Shown one piece after another: positions 1 to 8,624 of a DNA stretch of 46,085 nucleotides (its first letter is position 1; every line of letters begins with the position of its first letter). The position numbers were made by a program, and so were the translations under genes. This stretch comes from an uncultured Prochlorococcus sp. GTDB lineage: Bacteria; Cyanobacteriota; Cyanobacteriia; PCC-6307; Cyanobiaceae. The notes beneath the pieces are model-generated. The model searched no databases, had not been told where the DNA came from, and was given only the letters and a program-made list of their open reading frames with translations. The stretch lies in contig CABZLA010000008.1 in assembly GCA_902526435.1 (NCBI GenBank), forward strand, positions 1 through 46,085. Reading direction: 5' to 3'.

Positions 1-22
1 GTTTTTCTTACTGTTAGATTTG

Positions 23-49
23 AGGTAGCCATGCAGACAATGGCTATTT
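23..49. terminator. possible stem-loop terminator of the gene upstream of the window
   Basis: A 7-bp perfect stem (tagccat at 26-32 with atggcta at 40-46) has a 7-nt loop and extends through G-T pairs. It is followed only by a short T-rich stretch. It lies before map and could end the preceding gene, which is outside the window. The weak T-run keeps this tentative. Confidence 0.35.
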
Positions 50-83
50 CGATCATATTTACCTAATACTATTATTTATTCCA

Positions 84-923
84 ATGAAACATTTTGCAGA
101 TCTTTTATTAAATAAAAATAATTCTAAATCCAATGATCAAGTTCCTTTTATCCAAAGAAGAAGAGGAATCGAAATAAAGTCTTCAAGGGAAATAAATTTG
201 ATGAAGAAATCGAGCAAGATTGTTGGGACAGTTTTGAGAGAAATAAATGACCTCATAAAACCAGGAATGAGTACAAAAGATTTGGATGATTTTGCAGAAA
301 AGAGGATAAGAGAGATGGGTGCTGTGCCAAGTTTCAAGGGTTATCATGGATTCCCATCAAGTATTTGTTCAAGTATTAATAATGAAGTTGTTCATGGTAT
401 TCCAAACAAAAATAAAATAATTAATGATGGAGATCTCGTTAAAATTGATACTGGGGCCTATGTAGATGGCTTTCATGGAGATAGTTGTATTTCTATTTGT
501 GTTGGTGAAGTAAGTGAGCAAGCCCAAAAACTTAGTGATGTAGCCCTTAAAGCATTGTTTGCCGGGCTTTCGAAAATTAAATCAGGTAATACTCTGCTTG
601 ATATCGCCGGAGCAATTGAAGATATTGTTAAATCAAATGGATTCAGTGTAGTTGAGGACTATACAGGTCATGGTGTAGGCCGAAACCTTCATGAAGAACC
701 ATCTGTTTTTAATTTCCGAACTAACGAATTACCTAATGTTGTTCTTCGTGAAGGTATGACATTAGCTGTAGAACCTATTGTTAACCAAGGCACCAAGTTT
801 TGTAAAACTTTAAATGACAAATGGACAGTAATAACAAAAGATGGAAATTTATCAGCACAATGGGAACACACAATTGTTGTAATGAAAGATGGTATAGAAA
901 TTTTGACAGATAGAGATTTTTAG
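84..923 (+). CDS. map: methionine aminopeptidase, type I
   Basis: Removes the N-terminal methionine from new proteins in the cytoplasm. The pita-bread fold starts near residue 30. Visible metal ligands are D122 in [11 protein letters not shown]133 in FHGDSC, H196 in [12 protein letters not shown], the Glu in AVEPIV, and the Glu in QWEHTIVV near the C-terminus. All five are present, so the enzyme should be active. At 279 aa it is about 25-30 residues longer at the N-terminus than the E. coli enzyme, with a polar Lys/Asn-rich extension. It is transcribed alone; its stop overlaps the convergent SDR gene by 4 bp. Confidence 0.95.
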   Translation: MKHFADLLLNKNNSKSNDQVPFIQRRRGIEIKSSREINLMKKSSKIVGTVLREINDLIKPGMSTKDLDDFAEKRIREMGAVPSFKGYHGFPSSICSSINNEVVHGIPNKNKIINDGDLVKIDTGAYVDGFHGDSCISICVGEVSEQAQKLSDVALKALFAGLSKIKSGNTLLDIAGAIEDIVKSNGFSVVEDYTGHGVGRNLHEEPSVFNFRTNELPNVVLREGMTLAVEPIVNQGTKFCKTLNDKWTVITKDGNLSAQWEHTIVVMKDGIEILTDRDF

Positions 924-1633
924 TTACTAATCTTAGATATTTTTAAAAATTTACAATATAAAAAAAAATATAACTCTTTAATGGGAAATAGAATGTAGGA
1001 AAGAGGGTTAGGACTAATGATTATTAAAAAAATATTTAAATTCGCAATATTGTAAATGCCATTAGATACAAATTTTGCACTCATAATTCCAATTGGGTTT
1101 AATTCTGACTTGAAAGGACCTAAGATAATTTTTTTAATTTTTAATTTTTTCTTATTATTATTATCTAAGAGGTTTTTTTTAAAGGAAACGAGTTGACCGA
1201 TAAGCGATTTACTTATTTCGTATGATGGATTTAAAGCTGGGAATATTTCTGCTTCTGAAGTATTTATCCAAATTTCCTTTGCAATTGGGGAGTTGTTTTT
1301 GAAAGTAATTTCTTCAAATAAATTTAGAAATTTTAATTTACTTAAAGCATTTATTTCTATTGAATTTTCAAAATTTGAATTTTCTTTACTTATTTCGTAG
1401 ATTCCATGGTTCAAAATTAAGATATCAATTTTTTTTAGGTGCTCTTTTAATAAGAATTCTTTCCCGCATTGCCATTCAATCCATTCATTGGGAGAGTCGT
1501 TGTTTATTTCATAATTATTTTTACTATGAGTAAATCCTATAACTTTATATCCTTTCCCCCGAAATATTTTTGTTAATTCTTTCGCTAATGCTCCTGAAGC
1601 GCCGGTAATTCCAATAGTTTTTAATTCTCTCAT
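920..1633 (-). CDS. short-chain dehydrogenase/reductase family protein
   Basis: NAD(P)-binding Rossmann protein. The glycine motif [13 protein letters not shown] follows the start, NHGIYE matches the NAG element, and NTSEAEIF followed by YEISKS supplies the catalytic Ser and YxxxK. I start at the ATG at 1633, which puts the Rossmann beta strand directly after the N-terminus. The frame stays open upstream to 1699, but those 22 residues look unlike the family. The last ~50 residues are strongly hydrophobic ([18 protein letters not shown]), which is unusual for a soluble SDR and suggests membrane attachment. Substrate unknown. Confidence 0.8.
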   Translation of the reverse strand: MRELKTIGITGASGALAKELTKIFRGKGYKVIGFTHSKNNYEINNDSPNEWIEWQCGKEFLLKEHLKKIDILILNHGIYEISKENSNFENSIEINALSKLKFLNLFEEITFKNNSPIAKEIWINTSEAEIFPALNPSYEISKSLIGQLVSFKKNLLDNNNKKKLKIKKIILGPFKSELNPIGIMSAKFVSNGIYNIANLNIFLIIISPNPLSYILFPIKELYFFLYCKFLKISKISN

Positions 1634-1799
1634 TATGTAATTGAATTTTGTAAGACTCTTTTCATAGATCCAAATAATATAAATTATTTTACTTTGCACT
1701 ATGTTTTTTAATTTATTTGATTAAAAGTATTAAATAAATAATTGTATAGTTCTTAAAAAAATATTATCTTAAATCTATGAATAAATTAATTCGTTCATT

Positions 1800-2909
1800 A
1801 TGAGTCAGATATTATTAATTGGTTCCTGTGAGCCATTTAGTGGTAAGTCAGCATTAGTACTGGGAATATCAAAAAAACTTTTAGAACAAGGAAAAAAAAT
1901 ACGTGTAGGAAAACCATTAGCAACTTGTATTGAACTTACTAATCTTCCTTCAATGACTTATGAAGGACTAATAGATGATGACGTTAAATTTATTGGTTCT
2001 ACATTAAATCTTGCAGAAGAAAACTTAATTCCATCAGTAGGATTGTTAGATAATATATCTGCTGAGAAAAGAATTACGAATAAAGACTTAAGTCCGGGTA
2101 AAGGGTTTGAACAAATAGAGGCGTTAGTAAATGACGATTTTGAAGGGTTAAATATTCTTGAAGCTGCAGGCAGCCTCAATGAAGGAATGATTTATGGTTT
2201 GAGTCTTCCACAACTTGCAAAACATTTAAACGCAAAAGTCCTAATTGTTAATCTATGGGAGGATAGTAAAAGTGTAGATGCTTTACTAGACGCAAAAAAA
2301 CAATTAGGAGATAATTTCGCAGGAGCCATATTGAATGCTGTTGTTCCTGAGCAAGTTGAAAAAATAAAAAATAAAATAATACCCTCTCTCCATGAGATGA
2401 ACATAAAAGTATTTGGGGTGATGCCCAAATCTCCTTTACTCAGAAGCGTCACTGTAGGGGAACTTATAAGAAGGTTAGATGCAAAAGTAATTTGCTGTCC
2501 AGAAAAAGAACAATTACTCGTTGAAACATTAAGTATTGGTGCTATGGGAGTCAACTCTGCTATGGAATTTTTTAGGAGGAGGAGAAATATGGCTGTCGTA
2601 ACAGGAGCCGAAAGAACTGATATTCAACTTGCAGCTTTAGAAGCGTCTACCCAATGTTTAATTCTTACTGGTTTGGGTGAACCTCTATTACAACTGATCC
2701 ACAGAGCGGAAGAGTTAGAAGTGCCAATTTTAAAAGTAGATTTAGATACTCTTGCTTCAGTGGAAATTATTGAACAAGCTTTTGGACATGTCAGGATACA
2801 TGAATCAATAAAGGCATCATATGCTGTTCAATTAGTTCAAGAGCATGTAAATCTAAAAAATATTCTTGAAACTATAGATTTTCCCTGCAATTTTTCAGAT
2901 AAATGCTAA
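1800..2909 (+). CDS. BioD-like / DRTGG-domain protein (phosphotransacetylase N-terminal-like)
   Basis: The N-terminal half is a dethiobiotin-synthetase-like P-loop NTPase: the Walker A sequence CEPFSGKSALVLG lies at residues 10-22. The C-terminal half carries a DRTGG-type domain (TGAERTDIQLAALEA), as in the N-terminal region of long phosphotransacetylases. There is no acetyltransferase domain, so this is the stand-alone cyanobacterial form whose function is not established. The next gene starts 25 bp downstream on the same strand and encodes another Rossmann-like nucleotide-binding protein, suggesting co-expression. ATG start. Confidence 0.85.
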   Translation: MSQILLIGSCEPFSGKSALVLGISKKLLEQGKKIRVGKPLATCIELTNLPSMTYEGLIDDDVKFIGSTLNLAEENLIPSVGLLDNISAEKRITNKDLSPGKGFEQIEALVNDDFEGLNILEAAGSLNEGMIYGLSLPQLAKHLNAKVLIVNLWEDSKSVDALLDAKKQLGDNFAGAILNAVVPEQVEKIKNKIIPSLHEMNIKVFGVMPKSPLLRSVTVGELIRRLDAKVICCPEKEQLLVETLSIGAMGVNSAMEFFRRRRNMAVVTGAERTDIQLAALEASTQCLILTGLGEPLLQLIHRAEELEVPILKVDLDTLASVEIIEQAFGHVRIHESIKASYAVQLVQEHVNLKNILETIDFPCNFSDKC

Positions 2910-2934
2910 TTTCAAATGTAGTAACCATTTTATT

Positions 2935-3447
2935 TTGAGTCGTTCTTTAGACCTACCCTCAACAGAAGGTGTTGATACCTTAGCTCAGGAACTTGCAAAA
3001 CTTAAGGATAATGGGAAAAGAAGGATTGCTTTTTTGGGTAGTAGACATGTACCTGTAGTTGACATTCACTTGATCGAACTAATTGCAAGATCATTAGCGG
3101 AAGAGGGTCATACTATCCTTACCTCAGGATCTCAGGGAGTTAATGCCGCAGTAATAAGAGCTGTTTTAGGTATTAATCCGTCTTTGCTGACTGTTCTTTT
3201 ACCACAGAGCCTGGATAAGCAATTACCTGAAATTAAAAACCAACTAGAGAGCGTTATTCATTTGGTTGAGAAAAGCGAAAATGATGAGTTACCTTTACAA
3301 ATGGCAAGTAGTCTTTGTAATCAAGAAATTATTAATAGATGTGATCAATTAATTTGTTTCGCTTTTCACGATAGTGAAACTTTATTAAATAGTTGTAGAT
3401 GTGCTGAAGAAATGGGTAAGATTGTTAGTTTGTTATTTTTTGATTAA
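2935..3447 (+). CDS. DprA/SLOG-like protein (often labelled DNA recombination-mediator protein A)
   Basis: A 170-aa Rossmann-like protein of the DprA/LOG (SLOG) superfamily: RRIAFLGSRHVP forms the first strand and loop, and TSGSQGVNAAVIRA is the glycine-rich nucleotide-binding loop. It is much shorter than true DprA (about 300-370 aa) and lacks the C-terminal winged helix, so a role in DNA uptake should not be assumed. It could bind a nucleotide or nucleotide-derived ligand. The only plausible start is TTG at 2935, just after the DRTGG gene. Confidence 0.7.
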   Translation: MSRSLDLPSTEGVDTLAQELAKLKDNGKRRIAFLGSRHVPVVDIHLIELIARSLAEEGHTILTSGSQGVNAAVIRAVLGINPSLLTVLLPQSLDKQLPEIKNQLESVIHLVEKSENDELPLQMASSLCNQEIINRCDQLICFAFHDSETLLNSCRCAEEMGKIVSLLFFD

Positions 3448-3514
3448 ATTAACTCCTATTATTTTTTTTTAAGTTTATTTAGGGCGATAATTTAATTAGT
3501 TTAAAATTTAAGTA

Positions 3515-4012
3515 ATGGCAGAAAATTTTTCATTTGATGTGGTTTCTGATTTTGATAGACAAGAATTGGTCAATGCTTTGGATCAAGTTAAGAGAGAGAT
3601 TTCTCAAAGATATGATCTTAAAGGAACAGATACTTCCTTGGATTTAGAAAAAGACAACATTTTTATAACTACAAATAGTGAATTAACTCTAAATTCAGTG
3701 ATTGATATTATTAGACAAAAGGCAATAAAAAGAAAACTCTCTTTAAAAATTTTTGATTTCAATATTATTGAAGTAGTAAGCGGAAATAAAGTAAAGCAAA
3801 CCATCACTTTAAAGAAAGGACTTAATCAGGAAATTGCAAAAAAAATCAGTAAAAATATGAGAGATGAAATTAAAAAAATCAATGTAAGTATTAATGGAGA
3901 ATCATTAAGAGTTATGAGCAAAAGCAAAAATGATCTTCAATTAGCAATTAAGTTACTTGAAAATTTGGAAGAGACATATAAAATTCCTCTGCAAGCTAAT
4001 AATTATCGATAA
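3515..4012 (+). CDS. yajQ: YajQ family nucleotide-binding protein (UPF0234)
   Basis: A 165-aa protein of full family length with the typical start FSFDVVSDFDRQELVNA and the RYDLKGT element. YajQ has two ferredoxin-like/RRM-like domains. Members in pathogens have been described as cyclic-di-GMP effectors, but a role here is unproven. It is a single gene with its own ATG, 67 bp after the SLOG gene and 24 bp before a small orphan. Confidence 0.93.
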   Translation: MAENFSFDVVSDFDRQELVNALDQVKREISQRYDLKGTDTSLDLEKDNIFITTNSELTLNSVIDIIRQKAIKRKLSLKIFDFNIIEVVSGNKVKQTITLKKGLNQEIAKKISKNMRDEIKKINVSINGESLRVMSKSKNDLQLAIKLLENLEETYKIPLQANNYR

Positions 4013-4036
4013 CATGTTAATAATTAAGACTTTAAA

Positions 4037-4240
4037 ATGACTGATTATTCAAAATCTCTTCTTGATTCATTGTGCTTAAAAATAAAAGATTATCCACGTT
4101 TTTCATTAATAGAAATTGAGAAATTTTGCTGGATGGCTGCCCATGAGCATAAGCATGGAGTCTTACCTTCTGAATACGATATAAGAGAAATAGATGAGGA
4201 TCTTTATTTACAATTATTGAAGAAATTTAAAGCAAAATAA
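4037..4240 (+). CDS. small conserved-looking protein of unknown function
   Basis: A 67-aa soluble protein with no signal peptide or membrane segment. It is acidic in the C-terminal half (REIDEDLYLQ) and has a His-containing segment (MAAHEHKHGVLPSEYD). Codon use matches its neighbours, it starts at ATG 24 bp after yajQ, and it lies on the same strand, so I regard it as real. I do not recognise a family with a known role. Confidence 0.6.
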   Translation: MTDYSKSLLDSLCLKIKDYPRFSLIEIEKFCWMAAHEHKHGVLPSEYDIREIDEDLYLQLLKKFKAK

Positions 4241-4325
4241 TTTATAAAATTTATTTGTTAATTACGTAAACTAATTATTAAAAAAATATTTTAATTAAAT
4301 ACTTATTAATGCATTAATTAATTTC

Positions 4326-4357
4326 TTTAAATATGATTATTAAAAAGCATATTTAAA
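4326..4357. repeat. 10-bp perfect inverted repeat touching the prohibitin start codon
   Basis: TTTAAATATG (4326-4335) and CATATTTAAA (4348-4357) are exact reverse complements around a 12-nt loop. The 3' arm ends on the A of the ATG at 4357. In the transcript this would form a mostly A-U hairpin over the ribosome-binding region. A 14-bp palindrome, ATTAATGCATTAAT, lies just upstream at 4305-4318. The low GC makes chance occurrence possible. Confidence 0.5.
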
Positions 4358-5163
4358 TGTCAACATCTTTCAAAAATGTAACTCCAACCGGTCCGGGAGG
4401 AACAGCAACGCTACTAATTGTTTTATCTTTTACCGGATTTCTTTTGCTTACACAATCATTATTCGTTGTACCCTCTGGACAAGTAGCTGTGGTAACTACT
4501 CTGGGTAAAGTAAGTGGCGGTTCTAGAAGACCAGGATTAAATTTTAAAATCCCATTTGTTCAGTCAGTATTTCCTTTTGATGTTAAAACTCAAGTCCAAC
4601 CTGAAAAATTTGAAACCTTAACAAAAGATCTTCAAGTTATTAGAGCTACGGCTACTGTTAAATATTCTGTTAAACCAGGAGAAGCAGGGAGGATTTTTGC
4701 AACAATTGCGAGCAGAAACAGTGATGTTTACCAAAAAATTGTTCAGCCTTCTTTGCTTAAAGCCCTAAAATCTGTTTTCTCTCAATATGAATTGGAAACA
4801 ATAGCAACAGAATTTAACGTTATCTCTGAAAAAGTCGCTTCTACCGTAGCTGAGGAATTGAATTCTTTTGATTATGTAGATGTTAAAAGTCTAGATCTTA
4901 CTGGATTAGAAATTGCCGAGGAATATAGAGCAGCTATTGAACAGAAACAAATTGCAGGACAGTTACTTTTAAGAGCTAAAACAGAAGTTGAAATTGCTGG
5001 ACAAGAAGCTTTAAGATATGAAACCCTAAACAAAGGTTTAAATGATCAAGTCCTCTTTAAACTATTTTTAGATAAATGGGATGGAAGTACTCAAGTAGTT
5101 CCAGGCCTTCCTGGCACTAGCGGATCCATGCCTCCTGTCATCGTAGGCGGACAAAATAGATAA
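4357..5163 (+). CDS. prohibitin/SPFH-domain membrane protein
   Basis: A 268-aa band-7 protein. A single membrane segment (about residues 17-38, ATLLIVLSFTGFLLLTQSLF) is followed by VVPSGQVAVVTTLGKVSG, the start of the SPFH domain, then an alanine/glutamate-rich helix (ALRYETLNKG) and a glycine/proline-rich tail. Members form large ring-like membrane assemblies that scaffold proteases or organise lipids. Cyanobacterial prohibitins have been linked to thylakoid and plasma membranes. It is convergent with hemL, 5 bp between stops. Confidence 0.92.
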   Translation: MSTSFKNVTPTGPGGTATLLIVLSFTGFLLLTQSLFVVPSGQVAVVTTLGKVSGGSRRPGLNFKIPFVQSVFPFDVKTQVQPEKFETLTKDLQVIRATATVKYSVKPGEAGRIFATIASRNSDVYQKIVQPSLLKALKSVFSQYELETIATEFNVISEKVASTVAEELNSFDYVDVKSLDLTGLEIAEEYRAAIEQKQIAGQLLLRAKTEVEIAGQEALRYETLNKGLNDQVLFKLFLDKWDGSTQVVPGLPGTSGSMPPVIVGGQNR

Positions 5164-5168
5164 TATAT

Positions 5169-6470
5169 TTAGTTTTTTATTACACTGAAAGATTGATCGA
5201 AGGCTTCTAGTGTTCGATCAATTTCTACTTCACTATGTGCTAATGAAGTAAATCCAGCTTCAAAGGGACTTGGAGCTAAGTACACGCCTCTTTTGAGCAT
5301 TTCCCTATGTAGTTTGCCAAAGAGTTCTGAATTATTTGTTTTGGCTTCTTCGAAATTTCTTACCGGTCCTTCACACAAGAAAAATCCGAACATTGCACTT
5401 ATGCTCCCACCATTGATTGTAATACCATTATTTTCAGCAGATTGAATAATACCCTCAATTAACCTAGAGGTTGTTGACTCAAGTTTTTCGTAGGAACCTT
5501 CTTGTTTAAGTAACTCAAGAGTTTTAATACCTGCTGTCATTGCTAGAGGATTTCCACTTAAAGTCCCGGCTTGATATACAGGTCCAGATGGTGCGACCAT
5601 TGACATTATTTCTTTTTTCCCCCCATACGCTCCTACAGGTAAACCTCCTCCAATTACTTTGCCGAGAGTTGTTAAATCAGGCGTAACTCCAAATTTTTCT
5701 TGTGCTCCCCCGTAGCTAATTCTGAAACCAGTCATGACCTCATCAAAAACTAGTAAAGATCCATTTTCAGTTGTGAGTTCTCTTAATCCTTCAAGGAATC
5801 CAGGTTCAGGAGTAATAAATCCTGCATTACCAACTATAGGCTCAAGAATTACTCCCGATATTGCATCAGGATTCTCAGAAAATAATTTTTTCACAGCTTC
5901 AAGATCGTTGTAAGGCGCAGTTAGAGTGTTTGCTGTTGTAGTTCTTGGAACCCCTGGGGAATCTGGTAAGCCTAAGGTAGCTACCCCAGATCCAGCTTTT
6001 ACCAAAAACATATCAGCATGACCGTGATAGCACCCATCAAATTTTATTACTTTATCTCTTCCTGTAAATGCTCTCATTAGCCTTAAAACTGCCATGCAGG
6101 CCTCAGTTCCACTGTTTACAAATCTAACCATCTCTACCGATGGAACAGCATCTATTACCATTTCGGCAAGTTTATTCTCTAACGCACAAGGTGCTCCAAA
6201 ACTAGTTCCTTTTTCAATTGCTTCTTGCAATGCTGTAATAACTTCAGGATGGGCGTGTCCACAAATGGCCGGTCCCCAACTTCCTATGTAATCAATATAC
6301 CTATTACCATCTACGTCCCAGGCATAGGGGCCTTTTACTCTATCAAAAACAATTGGCTGACCACCAACAGACTTAAATGCTCTCACTGGGGAACTAACCC
6401 CTCCTGGCATCAATTCTAAAGCTGAAGAGAAAATTTCTTCAGAATGAGTAGTATTTAATATGTCAGTCAA
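5169..6470 (-). CDS. hemL: glutamate-1-semialdehyde 2,1-aminomutase
   Basis: PLP enzyme converting glutamate-1-semialdehyde to 5-aminolevulinate, the entry into heme, chlorophyll and corrin synthesis. [11 protein letters not shown] near residue 22 is the family opening, [10 protein letters not shown] carries the cofactor aspartate, and [17 protein letters not shown] holds the Schiff-base lysine K271. The length of 433 aa is normal. The start is TTG at 6470; an in-frame stop lies two codons upstream and the next Met is residue 21, too close to the conserved core, so TTG (or the adjacent ATT) must be used. Tetrapyrrole genes hemC, hemH, cobK and cobO also lie in this window. Confidence 0.97.
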   Translation of the reverse strand: MTDILNTTHSEEIFSSALELMPGGVSSPVRAFKSVGGQPIVFDRVKGPYAWDVDGNRYIDYIGSWGPAICGHAHPEVITALQEAIEKGTSFGAPCALENKLAEMVIDAVPSVEMVRFVNSGTEACMAVLRLMRAFTGRDKVIKFDGCYHGHADMFLVKAGSGVATLGLPDSPGVPRTTTANTLTAPYNDLEAVKKLFSENPDAISGVILEPIVGNAGFITPEPGFLEGLRELTTENGSLLVFDEVMTGFRISYGGAQEKFGVTPDLTTLGKVIGGGLPVGAYGGKKEIMSMVAPSGPVYQAGTLSGNPLAMTAGIKTLELLKQEGSYEKLESTTSRLIEGIIQSAENNGITINGGSISAMFGFFLCEGPVRNFEEAKTNNSELFGKLHREMLKRGVYLAPSPFEAGFTSLAHSEVEIDRTLEAFDQSFSVIKN

Positions 6471-6514
6471 AATTTAAATGAATGTAGTTTTGAGAAAATT
6501 TCATCATGTCCTAA

Positions 6515-6541
6515 CTTATAAATAAGTAAAAATTTTGTCAA
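6515..6541 (-). promoter_or_regulatory. candidate sigma-70 promoter for hemL
   Basis: On the minus strand TTGACA (6541-6536) is followed after 15 nt by TATAAG (6520-6515), about 45 bp before the hemL start. The hexamers are good but the spacer is 2 bp shorter than optimal. The rest of the 227-bp hemL-xthA gap is AT-rich and holds no other feature I can support. Confidence 0.4.
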
Positions 6542-6697
6542 TCAGATAGAAATTCTACATTATGATATTTTTTTTGCGATTCTTTTAAATGTAAATAATA
6601 AATTTTGAGGAAAATTATAAATTGAGTTAGTTTATTTCTAAATTATTCTTTACTATAAAGCGTTTTGAGGTTCATAAAAATTAAAAATATTTTGTAA

Positions 6698-7543
6698 TTA
6701 TATTTCGAAAAGATCATCATCTTCATCAAAGTAATCTTCATTTTGATTCTCAATCTCTAAATTAATTAATACTGGAGCATGATCACTAGGTTGTAGATTT
6801 TCTCTTTGATTCCGCTCTATTACACAGCTTTTGAGTTTTGATGAAAGGTTTTTACTGATATAAATATGATCAATTCGCCAACCCTTATTTAGTTCATAAG
6901 CATTATTACGGTAATCCCACCAACTCCAATGCCCAGAATTCTTCTCGAAAATCCGAAAAGAATCAATAAATCTTTCTTTAAGGACATTATTAAGTGCTTC
7001 TCTTTCAATCTTTGAAGCCATTATTCCCCCTTCGTATTTTTGGGGGGAATGAATATCTATTTCGCTTGGAGCGATATTAAAATCACCCACGAAACAGACT
7101 AAATCATCATCTTTAACTTGATCATCTAAAAATGCTGATAAATGATTTAACCATTTAATCTTATAATCGAATTTGTCAGAATCTATTGAAGAACCGTTTG
7201 GCACATAAACATTTATTATTTTTAACCCATTAATATCTGCAGAGATTAACCTTTTTTGCTCATTTAATTCTTTAGAAATGTCCCCCCCTTCATTCTGGTT
7301 ATTAAATCCTTTAATTATATTTTCAATCTTAAATTTACTTATTATTGCAACACCATTGTAAGATTTTTGCCCATGGATAACGACTTCATAACCTAACTCT
7401 TCAAAATGCGATAAAGGAAAAGCATCATCAATAACTTTAGTTTCTTGCAAACATAAAATATCTGGATTTACCTCATTAATCCAATTAGTAATTTGAGAAA
7501 GCCTTGTTCTTACAGAGTTTACATTCCAAGTTGCTATTAACAA
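6698..7543 (-). CDS. xthA: exodeoxyribonuclease III
   Basis: AP endonuclease/3'-5' exonuclease of the ExoIII (EEP) family, used in base-excision repair. Visible motifs are TWNVNSVRTRL (metal and DNA contact), LCLQETK (metal-binding Glu), GDFNIAP (catalytic Asp/Asn), WSWWDYR, WRIDHIYIS and the terminal SDHAPV (catalytic Asp-His pair). At 281 aa it is family length. The start is TTG at 7543, directly before the first beta strand. An acidic C-terminal tail (NEDYFDEDDDLFEI) extends beyond the catalytic domain. Confidence 0.95.
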   Translation of the reverse strand: MLIATWNVNSVRTRLSQITNWINEVNPDILCLQETKVIDDAFPLSHFEELGYEVVIHGQKSYNGVAIISKFKIENIIKGFNNQNEGGDISKELNEQKRLISADINGLKIINVYVPNGSSIDSDKFDYKIKWLNHLSAFLDDQVKDDDLVCFVGDFNIAPSEIDIHSPQKYEGGIMASKIEREALNNVLKERFIDSFRIFEKNSGHWSWWDYRNNAYELNKGWRIDHIYISKNLSSKLKSCVIERNQRENLQPSDHAPVLINLEIENQNEDYFDEDDDLFEI

Positions 7544-7615
7544 TTTATTACCAAATTATGTAAAATTAAAATAGCAAATAATTCTAAATCTTAAATTATT
7601 TTGAAATTAAACAAA

Positions 7616-7912
7616 ATGAAATTCAAATTAAATAAAAAGATAACAAAATTAGGTAAAATTTTCATTATATATATTTCATTCATCAATATCACTTCAGTTA
7701 TATTGAATGCAGAAGAGTCATACTTGAATGAAATTGAAATTGATAGCTCTACAAAACTTGATACAAATAGTTCAGCTTTACCTACTAACCCTTTCGAAAT
7801 AGTTGAGATGCTTAGAAGGGCTAATAGTATGAATGATGCGACTAATCCGTCTGATGCTATAGATGATGCATTAAAGTCATTTAATAAGATTGAAGTAAAA
7901 GAAAGTCTTTAA
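7616..7912 (+). CDS. small secreted or membrane-anchored protein of unknown function
   Basis: About 98 aa. A Lys-rich N-terminus (KFKLNKKITKLGK) precedes a hydrophobic core (IFIIYISFINITSVIL) and a possible signal-peptidase site near NAEES, giving a mature acidic domain of ~65 residues. I chose the ATG at 7616; a TTG five codons upstream (7601) is also in frame. The C-terminal half (NPFEIVEMLRRANSM) looks like a short helical domain. It sits between xthA (divergent) and the 199-aa orphan on the same strand. Family not recognised. Confidence 0.6.
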   Translation: MKFKLNKKITKLGKIFIIYISFINITSVILNAEESYLNEIEIDSSTKLDTNSSALPTNPFEIVEMLRRANSMNDATNPSDAIDDALKSFNKIEVKESL

Positions 7913-7956
7913 TCCAGTAAATATCTAATTAAAAACATTTCTCAAACATACTAAAT

Positions 7957-8556
7957 ATGATTAAGAATCCTATCCAAGAAGTTACAAATAAATTACAGTA
8001 CAGAGCAATAGGTATTGTTAAAGGTATTTATAAGCCAAATAATATTGATCAATTAAATAGAGGCACATTAACCGATAAGGAAGGAAAAATAATTGAAACA
8101 GTTATTCTTGGAAAAGCTATAGCACTGATAAAAAAATATATCAATTTAGAGAAAGATTATTTTTGGATTGTTTATCCAAGAAATAAAAACATTAACAATC
8201 TACATTTACAGGTGGCAGGTATATGGGACCCTTATAAGTTAAATCAAGTTGATAATAATAATTCTGAAAAGGATCCTAATGATTTATTAGAAGAATTAAA
8301 TTTAAACAATAATTATTTTTCTATAAGAGGAGAATTGGTTTATGTAAATACACAAAAGAAAGAGATTGTTATAAAGATTTGTTCTTCTCCACCTTCAAAG
8401 AGATCAAAATATTCAACTTTTAAAATTATTATTGAAGGAGAGATCTCTCTTCAATATCTGAATAACTTTGTAAGCCTTGATGTAATTAGGGATGGAAGTA
8501 CACTGCGAATGGTTAAGTACGAAATTATTGAAAAATTAAAATCTGAAAAAGTATAG
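7957..8556 (+). CDS. conserved cyanobacterial protein of unknown function
   Basis: A 199-aa soluble protein. The first ~90 residues contain YRAIGIVKGIYKP, RGTLTDKEG, LGKAIALIKKYI and DYFWIVYPR; from memory, this arrangement occurs in longer cyanobacterial proteins that share this N-terminal region and have a basic tail. After an Asn/Asp-rich linker (about 107-122) comes a predicted all-beta part (YFSIRGELVYV, IIIEGEIS). No catalytic motif is evident. It lies 44 bp after the small exported orphan. I infer an adaptor or nucleic-acid/ligand-binding beta protein, with low certainty. Confidence 0.65.
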   Translation: MIKNPIQEVTNKLQYRAIGIVKGIYKPNNIDQLNRGTLTDKEGKIIETVILGKAIALIKKYINLEKDYFWIVYPRNKNINNLHLQVAGIWDPYKLNQVDNNNSEKDPNDLLEELNLNNNYFSIRGELVYVNTQKKEIVIKICSSPPSKRSKYSTFKIIIEGEISLQYLNNFVSLDVIRDGSTLRMVKYEIIEKLKSEKV

Positions 8557-8624
8557 TATTGATTATTATTGTCATTTTTTTATCTCTTGAATTCTTATTA
8601 TTCAAAAATTTATAAAAAATTGTT

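Noticed and set aside
1634..1699. 22-residue upstream extension of the SDR protein
   Set aside because: The Rossmann motif begins directly after the ATG at 1633; the extra residues do not match the family.
6471..6508. Short 14-codon frame upstream of hemL as a leader peptide
   Set aside because: It has no recognisable Shine-Dalgarno or attenuator hairpin and is too short to support.
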